Assembly: GCA_013398175.1 (NCBI GenBank) | Contig: VZRZ01004327.1 | Location: 1 to 64,000, forward strand | Length of the DNA: 64,000 nucleotides | Direction of reading: 5' to 3' | From: Climacteris rufus | Taxonomy: Eukaryota; Chordata; Aves; Passeriformes; Climacteridae | Shown here: positions 36,960 to 48,761 of the stretch, piece by piece | Numbering within the stretch: position 1 is the stretch's first letter | How the letters are laid out: the number at the start of each line of letters is the position of its first letter | Notes under the pieces: model-generated | The model's database searches: none | The model's input: only the letters and a program-made list of their open reading frames with translations | Told to the model about the DNA's origin: nothing | Position numbers and translations under genes: made by a program

Positions 36960-37345
36960 CCATGTTCTTACCACCATCCCTGTAATTTTTTTTCCTTACA
37001 GCCAGTTTGAATTTCCCTTTCTGCAACTTGCATCTCTGCTTTTCTGCATTTGCTGTGCTCTGAGTTTGACTTCTTCTCCACAATCCTGCATTAGATATGT
37101 GAAAACAGTCTTTCAGTCCTATAAACCTTCTTGTCTTCCGAATGAATAAACTAATTTTTCTCAGTGTCCCATTGGTTTTCCAGTTCTTTAGTCCCCTAAA
37201 TTGTCCTTAAGAATGGCCCTTTTCTGGACTTAGTCTAGTTTTCTGTCTTCCTTGCACAAGTGATTCCAAAACTGGATGCAGAATAGATGTGATGTCAAGA
37301 GTGCTGAACAGAAGGGGAATAATCATTTCAAGTGACATACTGGCA
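36960..37345 (-). mobile_element. CR1 LINE 3' region, tail missing
   Basis: The plus strand contains TTTGAATTTCCCTTTCTGCA, CAATCCTGCATTAGATATGT, GAATGAATAAACTAATTTTT and CCAAAACTGGATGCAG...GAACAGAAGGGGAATAATCA. These are successive antisense blocks of a CR1 3' region in the correct order. The terminal octamers are absent on the left, so both ends are truncated or decayed. Confidence 0.82.
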
Positions 37346-40300
37346 GGCATGCAGGCTGCAGTTCAGTGCATAGTTAGTTTTATTCTGCATAACAGAATGC
37401 ATTAGCAAAAGTATTTTAAGATTTTATGTTTAAGGAATACTGTGATTTCAGTTTAGCAACATCAGTATATAGAATTTGTGATGTTTGCTGCCTGTAATAC
37501 CCAGACTTAGTACTTAGAAAAATTTTCACAAGAAAATGCACATACCAGAATTGTTTTGGAAAAAATTTAATTTTTTTTTGTTTAACTAAATGTAATTGTA
37601 TACAAGGACTAGCACTTTGCAAGGGAAACCTTTACTTGTTTAAATAGTGTAAATGAATTCTTCTATCAAATAACCCTTCTAAGTAATGAACACAAATGTA
37701 AAATCTATCCTAAGAATTTTCTAAGTGTGTAAAACCTACCTTTTATTAAAATGGCAATCGCTGAGTGAGATAAAATTCATATAAGTTTGTCCATTCCACT
37801 GCTCTGTCAAATTTAGTCAGGGATTCTACGTAATAAACTGATCTTTGGGCTTTTCTGACACAATATAGCAATGGCAATAAATAACCATCAACATCAACAG
37901 GTGTATTGCTAACTATGGCCACAGTGGCCTATTCACACCTACACAGTAGGGCTGTTTAGCCCACATTTGCATATTGATTTAGGGAACCATAAATTTACAC
38001 ACATGTGGATGGAATGAGAAATCAATTAGATATAAAAGGATATGTTAACACAGATGAGAAGAAAGGAAGACATTTCAGATGAGACAGCAAATTATGATCA
38101 AATGGTCTTATCTTTCAGAATTAATGCAGTTTTATAATCTAAATGCAATTGTTCAATTTTTGTCACTACCATTGTATAGAAATTTTTTCTGCCATGTGTA
38201 TTACATGAAAATGAAAAACAGAAAGATTGCAACAACTAAATAATCAAAACAAAAGAAGCATACAAATCATATTGGGCCAAAACTTTGGGCATTGACTTCA
38301 CTGGACATAGTACTTGACAGAGCTGAATTTAGAATTTTAAGCTAAGTCTGCCCTATTAAATAAAGCAAAACTGAGGCAGAGTTGGGTTTAGTGACAAACA
38401 AGCTGTGGTATTAATTGCAAGCTAGCTCACAGACATTGTTTTAGCCTTGCTTCCTCATATTTTTCCAGACAATACTCAATACATTTGGGAAACGTGCGAG
38501 GGGCAGTTCCTAACACTGTTACTAGTAATACTCTCTCCTCTCAAAGGGGCAGTTAAATGAAATGCAAGTGAAGTGACCTGATCACAGATGCACCTCTGTG
38601 CTGTGACTTTATTATTAATTTCTTCATGGCACTTTCTGCAAACAGAGTTTACTGCCCATCAGCCTTAGAACACCTCATGGACTCAACACCATTCTCCTGT
38701 TTTAACTCTGGTTTTTGGCCTATGTTAGAATCACAGAACTGAAGAAGAAAGAATACACTGTAATCTGTCTGCCACTCAACTTCATTATATTCTTCTTTAT
38801 GCCCATGAGGACAGGAAAAATCTACTTTCTAATGGGTACGTTTCACCTAGACTGAGAAGAAAAATGGTCCTAAATTTCTGAATGCAACAGAATGCAGCAT
38901 TGACAACCCTCACCTCAGTAAACTTAGATATCTGTCTGGATTGCCACACCTCAGCTGGTCAGTTGTAATATATGAGCATTACAAACTATTATCTAGATGA
39001 CTACATTTGGCCAGATGAATTCATGCCGTTATGCATCTTTGGTGAAAATAAAGTCCTTAGTTCAACTTTACATAGGGAAGTATGAAATGAAGATAATAAA
39101 ATCCCACTGTACTCTTATAGATTGCGTTAAAAATATATATATATATTTCCTGATTGAAGCAAAAAACTGTGTATTGGCAAGGAAAGTTGTTACCTTTGGT
39201 AAGTCTCATTTCCCATTCCAGACCTCAGGAAGTCCTTCTATGGACAAAGTACTGGAGTCTGTCATCTAATCTGGAGTAGGTGAACAGCCATCTCTAAAGC
39301 AAATAGAAAACAGCTTTGATTGCTGTTCAGTTGGACAGTAATTTTAAAAATTTGAGAAAATTAATGTACATTAAAAAAAAAAGAACAACTTATTTCGCCT
39401 CACTGATAAATTACTTAGTCCTGAGAAAACCGGAACAAAATGGTCTTTTATTCACAAAGTGGAAAAACATTCAAAAGAACAGTGGAAAGAAAAGATTTGA
39501 ACCCTACACTTATTGCTACCATGAACTTCATGTGTGGCCTTGAGTAAGTCAGTTATCCTCCTTACATCTTCAGTTACCCAGCTGACAAACGAGCAAATCC
39601 TAATGCACTGACTGCTGCAAAAAAAATAGTTATTACCTTTTGAAAAGCACTTTCTAAGAGTCTGGTGTAGTATAAATGACAGATATTTATTTTAGGCAAG
39701 AAAGCAGCAGATATGACCATTTTGTTTCAAGGATTTTTCTAAAGGAAAACAGAATTGCTGTCAATGTAAGCTCTTTTCTAAAACAGCAGCAATAGAGAGG
39801 TGGATGCCTCTCTATTGTAGGTGAACACAGTAGATGTAAGGCAGCTACTTTTAAGCTGACACATTAAGAAGCTGAACTGTTCTATGAGATAGCTGAGGGA
39901 GTGTGCTGATATTTATGCTGGACCTCAGTTTATTCTATCATCATTCTATGTGCCATGGAGCATATGCACAGACACCCTAGTATGTGACAGTGCATATAAA
40001 TACTTCCCAAAAGCCTTATGGAAAAAATATAAAAATGTATTCTTAAAAGTAATATACTAGCATGAAATTCCCTGTGGTGTGATGAAAGATATTTCCCAGA
40101 GAATGCATCTCAACACATCTCAACACAGATCACATGGATTGAAAAAGGATTTTGGAATTCTTTGTAATGCTCTGACTGTGAAAGGATCAATTTCTTCCAA
40201 GCCTGACATAATAGACCTTAGATGTATTAGAAGCTGCTAATTAAAATGGTCTGCACTTCTGAATGCCACTTTTAGAGAAAAAAAGGAATGAAAAATGAGA

Positions 40301-40817
40301 TCCATTTCTCGTGTATGTGTTTTCAATAAAAAGGTATGAGTAGAATGAACAATAGAGTTATGTGAATGAGGATGGAGATGTTTTGCTATTCATTATATTT
40401 TACAAAACTTCAAGCTGCTCAGCATTCTCCTTCTCTCTGCAAAACTGTGGCAGAGAATTTGGTTTGGGTACAGAGCTGGCTGAGGGGACTGACAATTAGA
40501 AGGGAACATAGCACTGGCATGGTTCCCCTCCCATGCTCGTTGTTTTACTTGCAGTAGCAAGGACACAGCACTCATAGTAATATAGCTGGCTGGAGACCGT
40601 ATTTTCACATTTCAATCACATCTCGCATTCTGTAGGGGAAACACAGCATTTGAGATAGTTTTTCTTTACAGATTATCACAAAACTCTGATTTCTGTAATT
40701 ATTAGTGTCAAGAATACTTCCCTCTGTCCCCCACAAGAATGAATTTGGACTTCTTAGAACCCTGTATGTTGACAACAGCAATTTTTTTTTCATTTATATA
40801 ACATGAAAAGAAAATAA
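37346..40817. other. Unique AT-rich DNA, no gene seen
   Basis: An AT repeat lies at 39128-39146 and a perfect inverted repeat at 39790-39817. A short duplication of CATCTCAACA lies at about 40107-40127. No recognised element. Confidence 0.55.
39790..39817. repeat. Perfect 11-bp inverted repeat with 6-base loop
   Basis: CAATAGAGAGG and its exact complement CCTCTCTATTG are separated by TGGATG. It can fold into a hairpin on either strand. It is too short to be called a microRNA precursor. Confidence 0.85.
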
Positions 40818-40827
40818 TTTAAATATC

Positions 40828-41421
40828 TGTAGCAGCGTGCTTGGCAGAAGCTGCTGCTTTTGAGCTTCAGGTTTTGGTGGGAAGAAAGCCCAGGCAAAGC
40901 CCTCAGCCTTCTTCTTCCTATATCTGAACTCTCTGCCAGAGCTGTGGTAAAATCCCATATTGCCTTTGTGTTACCTGTACCTATATCTCAGATGCCATAT
41001 ATGGCTATGTCCTGGAAAGCTCTTCTCCACTGGTCACTTTGAACTATGCCGTTCCCCATTGGGTGTTTCCTGATCCCATCTCCCTTTAAAAGAGCCCTGC
41101 AGGGCTTCTTCCTTGCTCTTTCTTCTGCATTATTCAGCCACCTGGATAACTCTGGACCCTCACGAAGCAACATTGGATTCACACTGGATTCACAATAAAC
41201 GGTTGTTATCCCGAGGAAGAGCCCTCTATCAAGCCTTTTATTCTCGTCTGCGCTAGCACACCACGCCTGGGGAACTCTTGTCCTAGAGGAGCCAGCAGAA
41301 ACAGGTTATCTGCGGTAGCTAGGACTCTGTCCTTTGAGAGAGTTATATAACTCACCCCAGCAGGGATCCCGCATGCATAAAAGCGCTGTCGCTACCTTGA
41401 GAGCATTCCAGGCTTTAGCAC
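40828..41421 (+). mobile_element. LTR-like element (TGTAGCAGC type) with 10-bp flanking repeats
   Basis: Begins TGTAGCAGCGTGCTTGG and ends GGCTTTAGCA(C). The exact 10-mer TTTAAATATC flanks it at 40818-40827 and 41422-41431. A TATA-like box CTTTAAAAG lies at 41084-41092 and AATAAA at 41194-41199, followed by about 220 bases of presumed U5, so promoter and polyadenylation signals are in LTR order on the plus strand. A duplicated word TGGATTCACA precedes the AATAAA. No internal genes. Its start resembles the element at 22236-22496. The 10-bp duplication is longer than the 4-6 bp normal for retroviral integrase. Confidence 0.78.
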
Positions 41422-41431
41422 TTTAAATATC

Positions 41432-42821
41432 ATATAAAAATTCAGAACTGCCTGAATGTAAACAAGGACTATATAACAAAATATGTTTTAACATTACCAT
41501 TATAGGACAATCAAGGTAATCAGGTAATTTCTTTTCCCCCAGAGGAATACCATCTTATTACCACATTCACACAGGTTATTCCTAGTGTGATGAAACTGCA
41601 ATTTCCAGTGGGATACCATTGTGTAACTTCTTGCTACAATTCATCTGTAACTTTTCCCATGAGAATTCACCAATGAAATATCAGTTGGTGTTGCTATTAA
41701 TTCCTGAGAGTACTAAATGCTGGTGATTTATGAAACGCATAAGTCTTTCCTTATTTTCTGGTTTTGGATAAACTGAGAAGTGTCCTGAGTTTTTAGCAAC
41801 AATTTCAAAGGCTTAGACCCTTATTAACACACTAGAACAGCAACTTAACAGCAAAGCCAACAGCTTTTTTTTTTTCTCAAAATGTCTCCTGTGTTAAAGG
41901 CAAGTGGACATATCTATCTCTAGTTACTGTTAAATGCTCAATTTTGAATGAATCTGGAAATATTGGAAAGATGCTTGTGCTTGATTCAGATACAGTGATT
42001 TTTGAAATACAGGAATCTAGTGTCATCAAGATGTAAACAATCAGAGATGTTCCCATACAGCTGGCAGTTATGACACAGGATCTACAGGAGACCCATGTCC
42101 ATAAAAAATAGCAGCAAAGGCTAGGCAGGAGAGCCCAGCACAGTTCACATGGTACCAGGTGTCTGTATTGGCAGCTGAATCAGGCCCAGAGGCTGGGATT
42201 TATCTCCCTATTAAACATTTGTCATTTCTGCATGTACATGTGACTAAGCTTCATATGGCTCTCCCTAAGCAACAAAAACATACTCAGTATGTCACTATAG
42301 GTGTCCTGTGACTCCTGCACAGGACTGTGTGACCATAAAGCAATGCCTAGGTTTAGTTTCCTGCTGTCCGGTGTCATTTTTCTGAGAGTATTTAACCTGG
42401 CTTCCAACTACCTCTAGAGAAGAGAGGGTGTGCCTTAAAAATCCTATAATAACTCTGCTCCTATGAGATGTTTTGGACAGCCCAAGATGTCAAAAAAGCT
42501 ACTGAACATCTGTGATACTGAGTCCTCTGTACAGCTCTGTCAGCAGAACAGCTGTCTAGATTCCAGTGCTTTTATTAACTGGATTTCTAATGAGCTCTAC
42601 ACTGAAAGTATATGGAAACCTGAAGTGCTGGAGGCACTCAGCCAAGGGCTGCGGACAGGCCCGAGGGTGCACGGCATCCTGCACTCGCTTCCCCTGGTGG
42701 TGTGGGGGCTGGCTGCTAAGCCTCAGCGCCTTTCCCCAAAGCAGGGTTCCAGTGGTGCCTAGCTGGACAATGCTGGCTCCTCTGCTAAGCAGGTTTGCCC
42801 TTAGCCTGGTGGTTTTCGGTG
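41432..42821. other. No gene recognised; GC-rich right end
   Basis: About 42630-42821 is GC-rich next to the following LTR and may be part of the same insertion. The open frames 42463-42762 (99 codons) and 42566-42964 (132 codons) overlap in different frames and show no known domain. Confidence 0.45.
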
Positions 42822-43204
42822 TGTCGGCGAGAGCAAAGACCAAAGGAGGGGTCTTTGTCCGGATTTCAGCTCTTTACTTAGGGCAGGGCAGCAGGAGAGG
42901 GTCCAGGGAAGGGTCCAGGAGCGGGATCGGGAGCAGGAAGGGTGCTAGGGTCCAGGCGAGCTGAGGGTTCTGCAGACAAAAAACCCAGCCTCTGGACTGA
43001 GTGGGGTTTATATAGGGAAAGGGGGAGAGGGATACAACCAATAGGGGTACAGAAATTACAGTATAACCAATGGGTAACCGAGGAGATACGAACTGTCCAG
43101 AACAATACCAAATACAGAACATTATGTAACTGGGAAGCTAACCAATAGTAACAACTTATGCTAACAGCAACCAAAAGGGATTCTGGAATGAACACAAAGT
43201 GTCA
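42822..43204 (-). mobile_element. LTR with three CCAAT boxes, TATA box and poly(A) variant
   Basis: Three ACCAAT words (43037-43042, 43066-43071, 43141-43146) and a TATA box CTATATAAACC (43015-43005 on minus) form a compact promoter facing the minus strand. It is followed by a Pro/CTGGACCC-rich leader and the polyadenylation variant AGTAAA near 42877-42872. The minus strand runs from about TGACACTTTGTG to CTCGCCGACA. This is the layout of a retroviral LTR. I could not find a convincing target duplication, so the ends are approximate and the family is unnamed. The open frames on both strands (42874-43195) reflect the repetitive leader. Confidence 0.72.
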
Positions 43205-46200
43205 CCCTAACCAGAAGCAGACTCAGAGGGCAGTGTGCTGAGTTTCTTTCCACCACTGTTGAGGCTTGCCTGCTGTGGCTTTAGACACACACACCGCCAC
43301 AGAAACCCACAGATCAGAAAACACTGTCTTATTCGAAGAAATTTAGCACTTAACCAGCAAAAACAGCCACAGATTGATTTAATTACAAGAAAATGTGAGA
43401 AAATAAATAATATTCTTTTGCCAAAAAAATTGCTGTGGTGAATAAGATATGACAGAAACTAGCTTCAAAAGCCTATATAACTTAGCTTGTGTTCATAAGG
43501 AGACTGGTCAGTCTTTTTGGCTCAGACTGATTTAGAAATATTTTATCTATACGTAAAAATATAATGCCTAAAGCAACATACTACCAGTAAGACTACCTGT
43601 GCAATTGTAATTCATGTCTCTGGATGTTTGCCCTACAACAGTCTTTAAAGTCATCCATCAGGATTTTTTTCCAAGAGCCTCTGCTTTACATAACACACAG
43701 GATGAATATATGACTAAATTGCTGTAATTTGTGCTACCTTCACAAATTGAACTGTAGCTTGTTCTTCCTAGGTTTTGAGTGCATTATCTACAATATCTCT
43801 TTTTCTGTCTATTTTTCTAGAAATATTGAAATGTAAACTCAACAAGAAAACGTCTTTATATAAAAATCCACTGTCAATTCCCTTTTCTTCTCAATATTAA
43901 GAACTTTTGGCTGAATTTGTGTTACTGGACAAATTAAGGCCAGGGCAGTGACACCCATACTGTTTAATTTGTAATGTGTTCTCTACTGTTTTTGCTCTGG
44001 CACAATTAGTAGAGAACACCCATGCTCCGCTAGGGAAAAAAGCACATGCAGTTAGGGAAAAAGAACAAAAGGGTCCCACTAAGCAACTTTAACACAATGA
44101 CTCTGGTTTTGGAGAAGGAATGTGAGGAAGTTTAAGGTGATGAGGTGAGCCACACCCTTTGAGTGGGTCTCCAAATGGTCCCTGGTTTATTTGGAGACTA
44201 ACCACAGACTTTAACTGTTGTATGTGTTAGGTACAGGCGAGTGATAAAACATTTTAGTATTTTGGATTCAGTTTCCTGTTCTGGTAAGGAGTAGTAAGAA
44301 TTTATTTTACTTTTTTCTCTCCTAAACCTCAGTACTCCTATTTTATCCCGCTAATTCTTCAGGTTCTTTCAGCTAATACAATTAATGAAACAGAGGAATC
44401 TGAAGACAGAATTTATTGAACAGGTAGTGAAGCAAAATTACATGTTTTCATACTCCATTCAGAAAAGAACTAAACATTTTATAGTCCATGGTTCTCATCC
44501 ATAGTCACATATACTTCCCATATTGAAAAAAAGGACAGGAGCACATCTTTAGTCTTTTAAATAAATCTGTTGACAAAAGCAGGATTGAACTCTAAAGCTT
44601 TGTCAAATTAAACAAATTTTCTTTATGAGCAATGACCAGAAGAAAACATATAAAACATATTCTAGGCAATAAATGTTAAAATGACTTTGGTTCTTAGTCC
44701 CATACCCTTAATTAAATAAAATAAAATGGAGAAAATTCCATTAAGGCTGTGCTTTTATTATTCTCACATATATTATAAAGGTCCCTTGTCCTTTCCTGTG
44801 CTCAGATCTTTAAAACAGTCATAACAACAGCTGTTCCCAGCTACAAAATGTGCCTGCTGTGTTTAAAACCAAGCATATGCTTCTAATTGTAGTATCTCAC
44901 CTGAGTCCAGTTCTCTCACAGCTTATGACAGTTTGAGTTTATGTGCACACGTATTGCGGAAATGGCCCCTGAATCCTCTACTGAATATACTTCAACACAG
45001 TCATAAAGTCTCTAGAGCTCGAGGATTCAGCCTCCTTCCTTAATATCTGAGAGATGCCCTGAGAAGTGAGAAAGAAATTCACCTCCATCCCTTCTGCCTA
45101 ATCTCATCCATGCCAAATCACTTAGATCTGGGCAAGAATCATTTTTCACCATCCAGTTCTTTGCTATTATAAAACACAATGGTTGAAGATTCTCCCTGAC
45201 AACAGATTCCCACACATTTTTGTATCTGACTGTTCAATAGAGCCCATTTGCCTGATGCTATAAAGATACCAATTATTTCTAGTGTTGCAAGTATAAAAAG
45301 ACTGTTGTACACTGAAGCTAGCATCTGGCTAGCTTATTTTTTGGTACATTCAGAGGAGATTATTTAAAAGAGAATAGCTCTTTTCAGAAATTTAAGCACT
45401 AAATTATACTCAACAGTGAGCTCTCCATCTCCCCTTCATTCTCTTTTGTCTTTTCAGAGGTCTGCTGCAATGCTTCTGTTACTCCACACTTTTAATAGTG
45501 GGATGGGTGTACAGTAATTTCTTGAGTTTCTCTGTTTCTGCGATTTATGACTTACCTAATCTAAAAGTATCAGAAGATCCTGTACACTTTCAGTAGGTTA
45601 ATGCAGTTTTCTCTCTTTACATTTATATCCTTGTTACATTAACCACCACAGAGAACAAAGACAGAAAACTTACCAACATTGTTGGCCTTTTGCTCCTTTG
45701 TGCATTCAGATAAGGATTAGGTGGGACAAACGTCTACCTCAAAATTTATGGTTACTTACACACATGATGGAAGCAAAACAATTCCAGAAACATTTCATTT
45801 CAAAAAGAAAAAACATTTTAGGTCCATAAACTTAATCTAACCCTAAGTACTCTTCTGAGTATAACCACCTTAAGCTTCTAACCAGAAGAAGGAATGAGGC
45901 TGGCACCTCCAGAACGCAACTACTGAATGAAGAAGAGGTCTAGGGGACTTGCTCTTCTAGGTTAGGTTTCTCATGTTTCAAAACTGAGGTAGAGATGGTT
46001 TCAGGAGCTCTATGCAGTCCTTGCCCCTATCAGAGAACAATAATTAAGATATAGCAGAGATACCAGGTTATCTTCTGTAATGAGGGGCTAGGCTCCTTTT
46101 AGTTGGTAATTACTAAATTCTGTAGTAGGTCAGCAAAGGTGTTTTACATAATAGGTGGGAAAACTTGTTTAATGAAATGTCCTTTTGATTTAATCTGAGG

Positions 46201-47425
46201 AGTAACCTATTTATTATCCCCTTCAATCTCAAGTGTACACAGAGAATTCAAAACAGAGAAAAGAAAATAATTTTACAGAAAAGTAGGGCCCTTTTATGAT
46301 ATTCCCAGACATTTTTGTTCCAGGCTAAAACACGCATCCTTTAAGTGCCATATTCCTATGGGCTTCCCTCTACAAAGGTAAAAAGTTTATACTAGCACAG
46401 GCTCAGACCTTTCTGAGATAGATAGCATGTGGCTGGGAATGTTCTCAGTTCTGTATCATAGAGTAAACAGCCCTTGTGACAGGTTATGACAGTCTTCTGA
46501 ATAATTTCATATGTAGTTATACATAAAAAAAGCACAAAAGCACCTTACAGGGCATTAATCTGTACTCACAATAGAAAAATCCTTATTATTCCATCCAGCA
46601 GAAATATCTAATTTTTTGTTTGTTGAAAGAAGTGTTATAGACAACGTGTTCCCTCCCAGCTGCCCTTTATTTTTCTCTTTCAGAGTCAAAGCCAGGTGAG
46701 AGTGATGATTTTTAGTAAGGGAAAATGTGGGAATATGATTATTCCTCTTCCTTTTAAAGTTCTTTAAAGCAGAATTTGAGCTTTTTTAGTAGTCTTTTAT
46801 CCATATCAACTATATTTATACTCACACGTATTTGTCTTGTCTGAAAGTATCAGCAATAACAACTGTTGTAGAAGCTGCTCACAAAAAGAATGACAGATTT
46901 TTCTCAAGGTATTTCTAAGAATATTTTATACTTTTTCTGATTTGTTAATCAGGGAGTTTAATAACCTATTTTTCTACTTTATTTATTTTTCTTTGTTTGT
47001 TTCTTTCTTTCTTTTTCCCTTCATTTTTATTCTATTTCTTTATTGTAGACTAAGATTTTCAATAATTTGTGGCTCCAAAGAATTCATATTGTAGAATACC
47101 ACAGCCTGGAATTAATTAATCTAACATCAGCATGCAATTGGAGTACCTAAATTATCAGCACAACTCTTCTAAGTTCTGCATATTAGTGTCAGCTAGGGAA
47201 AGACAGGTATTTCTGAGATTTCGGAACCAACTCTTACATGGTGTGAATCATTTTATACATAGTTCTGCTGTATTGATTCCCCAATGAATCAAAAACAACT
47301 GTGTTCTTATTACAGGTAACTCAGGTAGACCTCTGAAGCTAAATGAGATAAATCTAGATTCAAGTCATTGCAAAAAATACCAGTGAAAATACAATTCTAC
47401 ATTCTTTAGAGAAAGCATCATCTTT
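43205..47425. other. Unique AT-rich DNA, no gene seen
   Basis: A pyrimidine/T-rich tract lies at about 46980-47045. No recognised exon, LTR or LINE. Short open frames at 45027-45324 have no domain. Confidence 0.55.
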
Positions 47426-47430
47426 GAAAA

Positions 47431-48113
47431 TGTCTTGTGGTGACTGTATCATTTCCCCATGATATTGTATTCCCATTGTCAGCTGTCATTGTCAGTGGAG
47501 CTTTCAGTACAGGGTTATGTTTCTACACAAGAGAAGTGGATTTCCTGCCAGGGCACTGTTTATAGACAAGGTGACTACCCAGGATTCTTCCTTCTTCCCA
47601 GTTGTGGTGGACAAGGTCAGCTGTGGCAGAGAGAAGGAGAGGGTTTTTTTTTTCCTTTTTTTCCCCTCTTGCTTTTTTCGGCCAGTTTTTTTCCCTTTTT
47701 TTGCCTTTTTCTCTGTTTCCTTGGACCTGTACCATCTCCTGGGATAAAGCGCTGATTTTTCCTGAGAGGACTGGCACACGCACCCCCAGGCCTGGGGAGG
47801 CCTGGTGGTGGAGCCTGCGCCGAGACCCCAGACTCGAGGACCATCCAACGGAAGGGACTCTGGGACTTTCTACTGAGGTTTTTCCCTTTATGGGGGATTT
47901 ATCATCTGACATTATTAATTTGTGGGTTTTCCTTGGTTTCTATTTTTGTTTTCTATCTTTGTTGTGTCTGCACGCATATTGTGTGAATAAACAGGGGTTT
48001 TTTTTTCACTTTCTTCTGAGAAATTTCTTTCTGAACCTGGTAGGGGAGGGGCTGGTGAAGCTGCCTTCCATTTGGAAACGGGTTTTCTCCTAAATTTGTC
48101 TCAAAATAGGACA
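47431..48113 (+). mobile_element. Solo LTR, plus strand
   Basis: Begins TGTCTTGTGGTGACTG and ends CTCAAAATAGGACA. The flanks GAAAA (47426-47430) and GAAAG (48114-48118) match at four of five bases, as expected for an aged 5-bp ERVL-type duplication. A weak TATA-like word lies at 47559-47564 and AATAAA at 47986-47991. A long pyrimidine tract (47641-47720) lies in the middle. Several open frames on both strands in this interval (up to 163 codons) arise from the LTR and its pyrimidine tract and are not genes. Confidence 0.8.
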
Positions 48114-48756
48114 GAAAGTCAGAACTGATGTCAGATACGCTGTGAAGACCCATATCTTTCATCATATAATACAGAAAAGCAGATGGCTTTTATTAACATG
48201 CTATAATAAGCTTGAGAATCCCCAGGCAAATTGACTAAGCAGCAAACAAGATGTGAAGTTAAAAGCAATAAACCAGTTCAGCTCAGAGGCAGGAAGGTGC
48301 TGCAGGGGATATACAATGATTAAAAAAAAAAAAAAAAAAAGAGAGGGATAAGATTTGTCTGTGATGGGGAACAAACAAACAAAAAAACCCCAGTAGATTT
48401 AGGAATGAATGTTCTGAGACAAGTACGTTTATTACAGCTTAAGACAGAGTTGCAACTGAAGTCAGTGGATCTGCCGGTCAGGTACATGAGGAAAATAAAT
48501 ATGGGTGGTATACAATGAATAAAGTAATGATATTAACAGAAGGGCTTACTACCCTACCTGTTAATCTCTCTGATGGAAATGTCAAGAAATACAAAAAAAA
48601 TTATGTAGGAAAACCATCCTGCCAGCTCATATAAGCTGATGGACACCAAGCTGTTTCCTGTTGTTTAGGGACAAGATTTTGAAATCACTGTGGACAGTTC
48701 ATCTTCTCATTGCTCAACAGAGTTTACCCACACACATCTGGTGCTGAAATGGTGGT
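48114..48756. other. Unique DNA between two LTRs
   Basis: Contains an A19 run (48322-48340) and nothing else recognisable. Confidence 0.6.
48322..48340. repeat. A19 homopolymer
   Basis: Nineteen consecutive A followed by GAGAGGG. Confidence 0.95.
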
Positions 48757-48761
48757 GAGAG

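Noticed and set aside
42463..42964. Overlapping plus-strand frames of 99 and 132 codons
   Set aside because: They lie in different frames across a GC-rich stretch next to an LTR. GC-rich DNA has fewer stop codons, so openness is weak evidence.
47504..48165. Several overlapping frames up to 163 codons on both strands
   Set aside because: They fall inside an LTR with a pyrimidine tract that lacks stops on both strands.
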